The position numbers and the translations under genes were made by a program. A stretch of DNA of 64,000 nt from Blepharisma stoltei (taxonomy: Eukaryota; Ciliophora; Heterotrichea; Heterotrichida; Blepharismidae): contig CAJZBQ010000027.1 in the NCBI GenBank assembly GCA_914767885.1, positions 124,001-188,000 on the forward strand, in the 5' to 3' direction. Positions within the stretch are counted from its first letter, which is position 1. Every line of letters begins with the position of its first letter. Positions 43,924 to 54,042 of this stretch are shown here, in pieces. The notes beneath the pieces are model-generated. The model was not told the origin of the DNA, did no database searches, and saw nothing but the letters and a program-made list of their open reading frames with translations.

Positions 43924-46900
43924 CTATTTTAAATTTAATCCTTGCTCTCTCAGCTTTCTCAGTTTTCTTTGGTCATCTTCGATTCTTTCTTTAGCTTGTT
44001 GAGCTTCATCAACTTTCCCTGCTCTAAGAAGCAGCAAGTCTTCTCTCAGCTCTGAGTCAGACGGCAATTGGACTCCTTGGGTTATAGGTAAGGGATCAAT
44101 AAATCTTGCATCCCAATATCTAACTCCATCGAAATCCATATACCCCATATAAGTTCCTTTCAGCTTGCTTACGATTCTTTTGCCTTCTTCTACGATCATT
44201 CCATCGAAATAATCAGTAGGATTGTTGGCATCAAGCCCGATTTTAACTATACATTCCAAGTTGTTTTTCTTGTCGACAAATACCATTTTTCCGATAATTT
44301 CGTGGCGGATGGTCATAATGAATGTATTTTGAAAAATATTCTGATAGGCTATAGCTGATATTTTGAAAAATTTTAAAAATGGCTAATTTAAAGAAAAATA
44401 GGCTAGGTATTAATTAAAATAAATAAAAAAATAGGAGAAATTATATATCACTTGGAAAATTTACTGTAATAACAGTCCCATCTTTAAAAGAAACAGTTTT
44501 CTTGCCACTGTTGGTTACCTAAATAGAGATTACGGTTACAGAGTTAAAGCCAGCATGGGCTGAATAAATTGCATTCCCATACATCATGTAGATTTTGTCA
44601 GGGCCGATGATTTGGAAGTGTGAAACTGGAGGATGATGACTTGTTTGTTCTCCGTACATGTCGGTTCCATCTTCTAACTTAACGTGAATTGTTTCACCTA
44701 GTAAAGGATTTAACTAGCTCTTTTGATATAAAATATTTTTCATAAAAAAAGCAGCCTATGCATTTTCTCTTATAAGCAAATTTTAATTAATGCTTGGTTC
44801 AATTTGATTCCAAATAGACATTTTTACTATAAATCTAAACAGAGTTCGACCATTAGTTAAATCTGGGATAAGTAAATGTTACTGGTTTCAGAAATGTAAT
44901 TGTATACATAAAATTCGCAATATTTGATGCCACAACTAGCTTCATACGCTCAACAGGGTTTGTTGCCATCGCTGCTTTTATTAAATAAAGAGGGGAAAGT
45001 GCCATAGACCTCATAATCATCTGCAAAGCAGAGTTAGGCTGCATACACTTTATTGGGAAAGAAATAGTTGTGAGGTTAAAGTCTCCTTTGAGAAGTTTTT
45101 TCCCCATAATTTTGATCATTTCTTTTCCAGCTGACCTTAGAGTATTTATATTATATAATATTGAATAATAATTATTAAATTATTAGAAAAAATAAACTTA
45201 TATGCACTGATAATAGGATAATAGCTTTTTATCAGTTAAAGCAATTCCTCCTTTATCAGCTGCATCTGCATGGCGATAATTGTCTTTTGCGGCATATGGT
45301 TTCCAGTTTTTAACAATTTTCATAAAAGGGTTTTTCGGTTTTTTCTCAACTGTCTTTTCAGGAATTGGGGAATCTTCGACTGGACCACTTTCAAAAGGAG
45401 TCAAATTTTCAGCGATTTTTTGAGGGGAATTTGAACTGTACTCACTAGGGTTTTTATTAGGGGAGGTAACGCAGCTTAAGTCTTCATCACCTAGCAATTC
45501 AGTTTCTATATGTTTTGCTATTTCTAACAAGTTGCTGTCTTCTACGTTAATTCCTGCTTCTTTTAATGAGTCTAAAAGTATAATGCTTGTATTTAATTCT
45601 TCTGGATCTTCATCCTCTTGAGACTTTTTTAAATTAAAGATGGCGAGTAGTATATGATCTGGTGACTAGTGAGTTGATCTCAACATCCAATTCTTTGAGG
45701 GAATCCAGGATGGGCGAAAAGTTCTCTGAAGCAATCATATGCCTTGATAGGGCAAGGTAGCTTAAAGTAGACATTGGACTCTTTGCTCTGAGCACTATAG
45801 GTTAAGAGAGTCCTCTGTTGCAGAGCTAGATTTAGACATGGCTGGGTGAGTTTCCGGGAGACTACTGGCATCAACATTTTTTGGTGACGTCGACAAGAAA
45901 AGGGGGTGATGTGATGCCAGGCGACTAGGAACAGTTGAGTATGAAGTCCAAGGGTAGGACGAATAGTGGCATAAAGTAATTCCTCTGAGACTCGCTATGC
46001 TTTAACTTAATCTAATCATCCCCTTGATGCCTCTGTACATAATTAACCCCCTTTTGCTTTTCATTAAGTCTTTTTGTATATTTCAAAAGCCTTCTTTTGA
46101 GTCTTTTGCCAACTTTTCTTGCGCATTCTACCTTGATCTCAATAGGATCTTCAGGATCAAAATCCTCCACAATTAACCTTATTTCTTTTTCCAACCTTTC
46201 TAATACTTCTGAAAGCCATTCTCTGAGCTTATTGTTTCTTAATCTCCTCTTCTTGAGTGAAAAACATCGAAAAATCTTGCTTTTTGGCTGTGAGTAAGCA
46301 TTGATATATATTATTTTATAAAAAATATTAATATAAAAGAATTATTTTTAAATAAATCACATAAAACAGGCCATTTTTTTCAAAAAAAAAACATAGAAAT
46401 TTTTTTTGGTAAAGGAGTGCGAGTTAACAAAAGTGCGTCTAATAGCTGCTCTGTGCATATAAGCTCAATGCTTTCTTCTGCCACAATTTCATAGTCGGAC
46501 TCCACATTCTTGTCTACTACAATTACATCTTCTTCTGATTCGCCGCTTCCTGGGTCAATCTTTTCGACATCCCCTATCAATATAATTCGGGCTGCAGGCC
46601 CAATAATACTTCCTTTTTGATAGTGTGCATTTCACCAAAGCACTTTTGGTCAAAAATTTTTAAATAAATATACCCGTTTGGCTGAAATTTAAAATTTTTT
46701 TCGGTCAAATTATCTCATATTTGAACTATTTTTCCCTTAGGAGATGCCGAACTATCAAAATTCCACAGTCATTTGACAGGAGCCATAATTCGGGCATCAG
46801 CTGAAGGCGCGCAGTCTTCTAAAGCTGCAAGTTTTTCGTCTTCAAGCCTGGCGAGTTTTTTTTCTTTACGTTTTAAGTATATTTTTGCCATACCCCTGTA

Positions 46901-47344
46901 CATGCTTCTAGGCATATTATTTACGCCTCGGACTGAAAAAGTCACAAAATCGATAGTCCCTGCAATGGGCTTGCATACAAGTCCTAAAATAGCTTTGCCA
47001 ATGCCAGCTGTGGCTCCTTTGATTCCATTTCGCTTGGCACCTTTATAAGGCTCAGTAACCAGCCCGAAAATGCCTCCTGCAAAACGCTTAATCATTTTCC
47101 CCGTCCCCACTGCAAGCCCTGTTGCGATGTTCCCTGGTTCATATCTTTTGGTTTTTTCTTGCAGGGGTGACTTGAACACTCTGTCAGGAGTTTCATTGAC
47201 TTTCTCCCCGATTTTTTCAAGTCCACTGCAAACTTTATTCGTAAGAATAAATGGGGCTGCTGCAATTTTTCCTATCCCAAAGCAGACTTTGCAGCACTTT
47301 TGCCTTTCCTTAACTTCCTTTACTTCTTTTTCTTCGGTAGACAT
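43924..47344 (-). CDS. VPS13-type C-terminal region fused to oxysterol-binding (ORD) domain
   Basis: The N-terminal part (about 46769-47344) has the Gly-rich repeats of VPS13/ATG2 C-termini: GGIFGLVTEPYKGAKRNGIK and GIGKAILGLVCKPIAG. A middle charged region follows (LREWLSEVLERLEKEI). The C-terminal part is an OSBP-related domain: ISFPIKCM, FLKPVNPLLGETI, the signature EQTSHHPPVSHF, and LPSDSELREDLLLLRAGKVD. ORP domains carry sterols or PI4P at membrane contacts; VPS13 proteins bridge membranes for bulk lipid flow. A fusion would make sense but rests on joining across four IESs, a SINE and one unresolved 14-17 bp frame break near 46625; two separate genes remain possible. Confidence 0.7.
44327..44447. 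other. TA-bounded IES in ORD region
   Basis: About 121 bp. Removal joins VNFPSD to the stretch IRHEIIGKMVF. A neighbouring TA gives an alternative 130 bp. Confidence 0.7.
44519..44533 (-). other. 15-nt intron
   Basis: On the coding strand gtaatctctatttag. Removal joins GFNSVT to VTNSGKKTV. Confidence 0.9.
44713..44881. other. TA-bounded IES in ORD region
   Basis: 169 bp. Removal gives FLKPVNPLLGETI, the conserved KPFNPLLGE block of ORP proteins. Confidence 0.85.
45149..45220. other. TA-bounded IES upstream of ORD
   Basis: 72 bp. Removal joins LTDKKLL to NTLRSAGKEMIKI. Confidence 0.7.
45621..46015 (+). mobile_element. SINE-like element, subfamily B, in exon of VPS13/ORD gene
   Basis: About 395 bp, flanked by TCATCCTCTTG / TCATCCCCTTG (45610-45620 and 46016-46026, one mismatch). 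Head AAATTAAAGATGGCG. Shares GAGTTGATC and GGTGACGTC with the 12329 element. Removal joins VQRHQGD to EDPEELNTSI. Confidence 0.8.
46307..46394. other. TA-bounded IES in VPS13/ORD gene
   Basis: 88 bp. Removal joins TPLPKKIS to INAYSQPKSK. Confidence 0.65.
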
Positions 47345-47884
47345 TTCTAAATTTTTGTTATATTAGCTGTTATAATTTGTTTAAATGGAGGTTGATCAGA
47401 TTATGACTGGTAAAGGACTGATTAATAATTTGATGGACTAAACTTAAATTTAAGGACATTTAAATATAGGAGAGGATTATGAAAAGGGAAACTAAGGAAA
47501 TTATTGTAGATTTTTTGGCTTATTGTAAAATTTGTGGGCTTTTCAGGAGAATCAACGATAGTGCATGGCGATTATATAAAACGCCTCACAGGGTGGGAAA
47601 ATAAAAAAGGGCTTACTGGTAGTTCTTTATTATATGAAAATGTTTAAGAGGAATTAAATAAATAATTTGGCTTTGAATTTCATAGAAAAATATTCCATAT
47701 AATTTTTGAGTGTGACTATAATTTCAAACTTTTTTAAGACCTTAAAAGAATGAAAAATGAAGAAGTCGATATTTTTGGGTAAAAAAATTATAGAAAATAA
47801 AACTTTTTTGACAAATATGTAAAATAAATAAGCAGAAAATATATAGAAAGAGCTTTATCCTTAAATAAATTAAATAGAGCTATA
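47345..47884. other. Intergenic, possible hidden 5' exon
   Basis: AT-rich. A 42-codon ORF from 47479 (MKRETKEIIVDFLAYCKICG) has no recognised match. The start of the kinase gene may lie here behind an IES. Confidence 0.4.
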
Positions 47885-47887
47885 TTT

Positions 47888-50800
47888 CAGGTAGAGAAAT
47901 CAATGGTTTTCGAGTCATAAAACCTATAGGCCAAGGGAAGTTTTCCATAGTTTACAAAGCAGAACGAATCTCTGACAATACTCCAGTTGCTCTCAAAATG
48001 ATCAAAGTAATCTTAAATTAGATTTTTGATATGATGGACCCTGCGCAGCGTGACAAATGTCTTAAAGAAGTGAGACTTTTAGAATCACTTGACCATACAA
48101 ATATAATCGTGAATAGTTAATTATACTTATAAGAGAAGCTTACTGTCAGGTAACTAAAGGCTTTTATCCTTCCCATAAGACTCTACAACCCACATGTGGC
48201 CTTTGTGGAGTGAGGTTTCATCGACTACCCAGAAGTTAGTGTGTGTTGTCATACTGTAAGCCTACAGGTTGTCTTCTATAGGAAATTTAAAAGACTGAAT
48301 TTTCGGGTTAGCCTTGAGCAAAAATGGAAACTCGAAGCCCAGGACGCAATGCTTGGTATCGCGCTATATATCTATCCCGATTGGTTAGAAGCATCTTCTA
48401 TCTCTGCTGTAGAATACTTCCTGCTCGTGCCCCCATTTCCCACAAGAGGAAAAACCTTCCTATATTTAACTTTAACTGATGAATTAGCCATTCCATCTAT
48501 GCCTTTAAAGCCTAGCCTGATACACAACTCATACGCCTCCTCTCATTCTCGAGATCTCTGGCTCATCTGCAGAAGCTAAGAGGTCTGGCCTATTTATCTC
48601 GCCATTTTTATTTATATATTAAATGCAATCAAATACCTAGACTCCTTTATTGCAGATAATGAACTACTCATTGCAATTGAATGAGCAGAAAAGGGAGATT
48701 TAAAAAGAATTATCAAAAGAGCACAGATTGAAGAGTCTTCTATTGAGGAAAGCAAAATTTGAGAGTATATGTACCAAATGAATCTAAATATATTTACAGA
48801 AAAACTGTTTTAAAGAAAATAATAAAGCAATTAATAATAAAAAATTGTTCAAGATACCAAATAGCATCTGCATTAAAGCATATGCACGACAAAAGGATCA
48901 TGCATCGAGATCTCAAACCGGCAAATATTTTCATTTCTGCTGATAATTCATTAAAGTTGGGAGATTTAGGGCTAGGAAGATATTTATCAAGCCAAACAAT
49001 CGAAGCCTTTTCTAGGGTTGGAACGCCACTTTATATGTCCCCAGAAGTTCTTAACTCCCCTTGCTACATAACAAAATATTTCTACTCGCTAATGGAAAGA
49101 TTTTAATAAAAATTCTATATAAAAAATTATTTCAGACTTTATACGATTATGCTTTAAGATGCCTTACTGTCTATCTCCATTATAATTATCATTAATTATA
49201 TATTATGCCTTGTAAATATTTCAAACCAGTAAACTCGTCTACTAGCCACCACCAGTTTGTTATTTAGCATTGGATAGCAAACTGTTTTTGACAGCAAGAC
49301 AAGTTTACTGGTATTTACAAGTAAAAATTACTATTTTTTTTTAAAATGTTTATATAAAAAATCTGACTCGCTAACAAAGGGGATTGATATTAGCCAAGGG
49401 AGGATAAGGGAAATGGCTATGATTGAAAATCTGATGTATGAAGCTTAGGGTGCGTAGTATATGAGCTAGCCTGCTTGCGATCACCTTTTAAACAAGAAGA
49501 CCAAAAAATGAGCTTATACGACCTTTTTAATACCATAAACAAAGGAGAGTTCCCACCTCTCCCAGATCGATATAGCGAAGAGCTTCGTCAGCTCGTTAAT
49601 TCAATGATACAAATTGACCCAAAAAATAGGCTTTCTATTGACCAAATAGTAGAACTCTGTGAAATACACACAAAAACTGCTCCAAAGAGATCGAAAATTG
49701 ACCCATTTTTAGTAATGGACGATATTTATGAAAAATTAAAACTCTTAGACTATGAAAATAATTTTTGTAAACTCTATAAGAGGCACCCAGTGTCAAGGGT
49801 TTATTTTTGTCATCCAATAGATTCAAAAACTCAGCTATCTTACTGCTATGATCTTGCTAACTGATTAATGTCCTTCAGCAAAGGAAAACGCAAAGGACAG
49901 CCAAATTCTCCTCTGGGCGCTGTATTAGACTTCGATTCTTTTGCTGACTCAAATGAAGTTGCAAAGCAAATTCTTTCAGACGTGAGATCTTTTGGTGCTA
50001 AAGTGCTAGAAAATATCACTTTTCAATCAATCTCCCAAGGATATGGAGAAAATGTATGCTATATAATCAATGAATTATTAAATAAAGAACTAATTCGAAG
50101 AGACTTCAAATTTTTAACTCCTACAATAAATGGTCAAGAAATCTTACTTAAGTTTTTTTTATATTAAAAAATAAATTTTCCCCCTTGAAAAGGAAAAATT
50201 TCTGAAAAAGGCTTTTTTGATGCAAAAAGTATCGACCAGAAATCTACATGCTTGAGTCTTATAATTCAGAAGAAAACTTTGAAGAAATTGATGCAGAGCT
50301 GACTGAAGACTATATTATGAAATATACTGAAATTGAAGATGAGGAACCGGAGAGGACGGAATCCACTAATATTTCTGATAATGTCATTAAAGAGGATGAA
50401 ATCGGGATGGGGATTGTAGAGTCTTCTGTTTCTCCTGAAGAATGAATAGCAGAGGTCAATAGAATTGAAAAATTCTTAGTTTTAGCAGAAGAAGATATAG
50501 CTTTATATGATGAAGATTGGCAGAGCAGAATACAGCAATTTATTGAGTCACTAAAAAATGTCCAGAAGTTTGTAACTCAAGGAAATCTAAATTTCCTAGA
50601 AAAAATGACAGATAGACTAGCTGATGAAAACGGACGAATAAAAATAGGCGAAGCTAATTTACAGAAATTTTGCAGGAACGATATAGACGAACTTAAATTG
50701 CTGATGCAGAAAAAAAGAGATATGGTTGGAAAATTAAATCAAATGAGAAATAAAGTATCGCAGCAATGCGAGGAATTTGAAGTTGTAAAAGAATATAATT

Positions 50801-51506
50801 AAATATGGCGTCTCAGCTTAGGCATGGCCTTCCGACCATGCAACCTTCGAGTACATATTTAATTATATCGGCAAGGTTTACCAAGCTGAAAATAGGCAGC
50901 TATACTAGGTAAGCAATTCCTGTTGTGTTAGAAGCCTCGCTCTTGCCCATTTTCTGGTTTTGCATCGAAGACAAAGGAGACTTGGAAGTTGGGAAGGGGT
51001 GGCCCAACAAGGTCCTTAGGATCTATCGGCACTTCTCCACCGTGAACAACCTGGGCTACAAGTTTTCCTTTTTCCCAGAAAATCTATTTATGAATTTTTG
51101 TGCAGCCTGAACAAGGCTCTGGGAACCCATAGTCTGCCCACTCAAAACTGGAGCTTTCGCGTTGTAGCAAGGAGAAGGTGACTGCCAGGCAACCCGCCTT
51201 TCCGGCGATCAGAAGTAGGCGTTACCGCGAAGTGGATAAATCCCCTGGCGGGATCATCGGTAACCGAATTAACAAAGTGAACCCTAACCACCTAATTAAG
51301 TAAGTAAGTAAATAAGAGAAGTTGTAAAAGAAAAAGAAGATACCATTAATAAAGCAATTGAAAGCCAAATCACTAGTTTAAAGAATACAAATCCATTAGA
51401 AGGCATAAAAGCTGCATTAGCAAATTTAAAAGAACAAGTCAAAATGATGACTTATGAGACCGCGCTTTCCAGGTTCCAGCTAGATCAATTTGCCTCTAAA
51501 GGCTAA
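47888..51506 (+). CDS. NEK6/7-like kinase fused to IFT57
   Basis: Kinase: IGQGKFSIVYKAERI, ATP Lys in PVALKMIKIFDMMD, HRDLKPANIF, DLGLGRY (DLG instead of DFG, as in NEK6/7), GTPLYMSPE, SDVWSLGCVVYELA, RYSEELRQLVNSM. The same unbroken ORF (49475-49864) then runs into IFT57: VMDDIYEKLKLLDYENNF, ANWLMSF, VRSFGAKVL, SQGYGENVCYIINEL, then the acidic linker and the coiled coil ending FQLDQFASKG. IFT57 is a peripheral IFT-B subunit. The gene is cut by one intron, two SINE-like elements and three IESs. The start codon is not visible; the frame opens about 47888 (GREINGFRVIK). Confidence 0.85.
48007..48021 (+). other. 15-nt intron
   Basis: Sequence gtaatcttaaattag. Removal joins VALKMIK to IFDMMDPA, exactly as in NEK6/7. 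Confidence 0.92.
48109..48620 (-). mobile_element. SINE-like element in kinase exon, minus orientation
   Basis: About 512 bp. In minus orientation the head is ATAAATAAAAATGGCGAG. Flanked by AAATATAATC / AAATGCAATC (48099-48108 and 48621-48630), two mismatches, so an older insertion. Removal gives SLDHTNIIKYLDSFIADNEL, the NEK6/7 consensus. Confidence 0.8.
48772..48854. other. TA-bounded IES with 8-bp direct repeat
   Basis: 83 bp flanked by TACCAAAT. Removal gives IWEYMYQIASALKHMHDK. Confidence 0.85.
49077..49429. mobile_element. IES without TA ends, containing a foldback
   Basis: Removal at the shared AAAAT gives NSPCYITKSDVWSLG, as kinases require; TA pairs would delete the conserved Asp-Val-Trp. 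Inside, 49209-49321 is an inverted repeat (TTGTAAATA...CCAGTAAACT and its inverse), and ACTCGCTAA occurs near both ends. Confidence 0.65.
50162..50229. other. TA-bounded IES in IFT57 part
   Basis: 68 bp. Removal joins LLKFFLY to RPEIYMLESYN and eliminates a TAA. Confidence 0.7.
50794..51317 (+). mobile_element. SINE-like element, subfamily A, in IFT57 coiled coil
   Basis: 524 bp, flanked by a perfect 15-bp duplication GAAGTTGTAAAAGAA (50779-50793 and 51318-51332). Head TATAATTAAATATGGCGTC, tail TAAG repeats. Removal gives CEEFEVVKEKEDTINKAIE. Confidence 0.88.
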
Positions 51507-51564
51507 TTGTTTATAAAGCACCAACCTCACCAATTTTAAATAACATTTTTTAGCCTAAATAAAT

Positions 51565-52008
51565 ATGAATCGATACTCTCAAGAACAAATTTCTCCTGAA
51601 AAAGAGCCTGTAAAGCCTCATGTTGCTGAGACTTTTACCGATACATTGCTGCCTACTGATGATGAAGTCAGGTATCTTGGGAATGCATGGAATTACTGTG
51701 GATATTTCCATAAAGAACTTAAAGACTGTGTAGAAGACGGAGTGGTCAAAGGAGACCAATATTTATTTAAAAAATGCAAAAATAAGGTGGAAGAGCTACA
51801 TCACTGCTACTCGTGGAGAGAGCCAACTGAACAAGACTTGAGTGCTAATACTTTTACGAAAGAGACTCAAAAATGCTTATATCCGAGAGAACTGTTCTTG
51901 AAATGCTATTTTAAACAAGCAGAATCTTGGGAAAGCTGCCACCCAGCTTGGAGTAATCTTTATTCTTGCCAGTTTAGAAGCAATCCTAAAGCTTATACAA
52001 TCTTTTAG
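51565..52008 (+). CDS. Double twin-CX9C (CHCH) protein, NDUFA8-like candidate
   Basis: 147 residues, single exon. Four CX9C units in two pairs: CGYFHKELKDC with CKNKVEELHHC, and CLYPRELFLKC with CHPAWSNLYSC. Twin CX9C proteins fold by disulfide relay in the mitochondrial intermembrane space. A double CHCH layout is typical of complex I subunit NDUFA8, but other CHCH proteins could share it. It lies 58 bp after the NEK-IFT57 gene. Confidence 0.75.
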   Translation: MNRYSQEQISPEKEPVKPHVAETFTDTLLPTDDEVRYLGNAWNYCGYFHKELKDCVEDGVVKGDQYLFKKCKNKVEELHHCYSWREPTEQDLSANTFTKETQKCLYPRELFLKCYFKQAESWESCHPAWSNLYSCQFRSNPKAYTIF

Positions 52009-52663
52009 AATTAGGATAATTTAATTGTTTCTTAAATGAAAATTTATTAATTAAAATTTATGGATGATAAATTAAAAAAGTATCTTAACTGTGAAAGCTA
52101 AGGGGTAGTTTTATTTTCGTTTGGTCAAATATTTGTTGTTATTTTATACATTAAGAATGGCTAATCCAAGCATGCAATAGTGCAGTAATCATCATAAATG
52201 ATAAGCAAGACCTGAAATTACTATTCAATTTATTGCTTATAATCTGATCTATATTTCTTTATTGAGATTTGGATAATACCATTTTTATCATTGAAGCACA
52301 ACCTGTATTTTTCTGTTTAATTTATGATTAATTAAATCTGATAAATAATCATCTAAATCATCACTATAGCGTGGGCATACTGTTGGCGTGTCCTTAAGTT
52401 AACTTTTTCTTGGTAGCCATTAACGGCATTCACCTAGTGATGATAAATTAGTTGACGAAACCAGACCCTTATTTCTTGACTTGCCAATTCATTCATCACC
52501 TCTATGTGACTTACTAAACTCTCAAGGTTGCCAAGAAATAGCCAGCGTTGAGGACACGCCAATAGCATACTTATGCTATATAATTTTTCCTCAAATTTTC
52601 TTGGCTTTGTTAAAAATTTCAATGTATTTTCTTGGCTGAACTCTTTTTAATATATAGCCTATC
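52009..52663. other. Intergenic region with foldback element
   Basis: AT-rich apart from the inverted-repeat element at 52366-52582. Confidence 0.55.
52366..52582. mobile_element. Foldback/MITE-like element
   Basis: Inverted ends: GCATACTGTTGGCGTGTCCT on the left; the right end holds the inverse of TTGGCGTGTCCTCAACG, then GCATACTTATGC. TTTTTCTTGG and CCAAGAAA pair further in. The interior has no real ORF. Confidence 0.7.
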
Positions 52664-53810
52664 ATGAGCAGAAATGTTAACACATACCCTAATCTAAAAT
52701 TAACAGCAAGAAAAAAACCACACACTAGCTTGTATCAAGCAACTAAGAATGAAGTCGAGCATGATCTTGAGTTGCTTTATTGTATGGACGACTGCTCGCA
52801 AACTACTACTGCTTCTCATGAATTTGAGAGGAAAAAGATCCCAAATAAAAGGGTTAAGGCTTTTTGCTTACTCCACTGCTCTGTGAGCGAAACAAAAAAA
52901 TTTTGTTCTTTCACTGAAGGAGCTACCTTTTTTCAAAAATTTAAAAAAAATCCCAATTCTAAATAATTTTAAAGCAATATTAATTTTATTTGTAAATATA
53001 TGTTTTAAAAATCGAACTATTTAAAATTAAACAGAATAATTAGAGATTTCATTATAATAATTACTACTATATATCAAAATATTGTTTTATAAAACAAATT
53101 TTGTTCGCTCAATGAGGATGGTTTTTTACCCAAAATAGCGATTTTCTAATGGATTTTTTCCTCACGAAGGGGGGAGATAGGAAATTTATAAAACAAATTT
53201 TATTAATTTTTTTCTTTATTTAAAAATTAAAAGCAAGGAGAAATCATTAGAGGGACAATTTTCTTGAGAAAATAGCAATGCAAAAAATAAAAAGACAAAA
53301 AAGCACTTCAGACACAAGAAAATTGATGAAAACTCTGCTGTTCAAGGGCTGAGCTTGCTACTAGATAGCAAGGAGCCCATGAAAAAGAGCGACACAGTAA
53401 TAAAAATCGCAATCCCGAAAAAAAAGCACATAGAAATGATTAAGTTACCTATTCCACCCCAAATGCAGCCTGATTTTATCGCTTACAGAAAGGAAATATT
53501 AAATTGTTTTGCAAATAATTTTTGAAGAGAAATCGGATTTCCTCAGAAGTATCTTACCCTATCTAAACATAAATCAGAAACTATTTCTTTATTTATTAAA
53601 AGAAAAATATTATATAATAAATAAATTTCTATCTCTGATATAAAAGTTAGTAAATTCTATGAATCTACCAAAATTATTCCTTCAGAAAGAGATAATTTAA
53701 TCTGCCCTAAGGGAAAAGGGTCAATGCATACTGCTCTTGCACACATGATTTCACAAGAAAAAGCAAAGATAAAACTTCCTCAACTGCAAATTCTTAATAA
53801 TCTAGCTTAA
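52664..53810 (+). CDS. Uncharacterised basic protein interrupted by MITE-like IES
   Basis: N-terminal exon MSRNVNTYPNLKLTARKK, then an element of the 9591 family; downstream the frame KSKEKSLEGQFSWEN continues through IKIAIPKKKHIEMIKLPIPP to QILNNLA. An in-frame TAA near 53621 needs a further small removal. The product is Lys-rich and not recognised. Because the right end of the element is uncertain, the two halves could belong to separate genes. Confidence 0.5.
52869..53220. mobile_element. MITE-like IES, relative of the 9591 element
   Basis: Left TTACTCC...TGTGAGCGAAAC, then TTTTGTTC; right GTTCGCTCAATGAGG and CTCACGAAGGGGGGAG. The interior matches the 9591 and 34403 elements (TGTTTTAAAA, AATTAAACAGAAT, TTTCATTATAATAATTAC, ATATCAAAATATT). 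The repeat ends near 53177, but the reading frame is only restored with the TA at 53221. Confidence 0.7.
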
Positions 53811-54042
53811 AATAAGCTAAAAATGTTTTAAAATAATTTAATCTATGAAAAATCATTTATTGTGGTGCACCCATATACATTTTTATTTATTCATCTTTCA
53901 TTTATTCCATTTTCTTAAAAACCAGCATTAAAAATATGGTTTTTTAATGGCAGCTAAATAATTTGTTTCAAAATAAATTTTACTCTCAATAAATTAGAGA
54001 TAAATAGTTTGCGAAACGCTGATTATAGTTAAATAAATTGAT

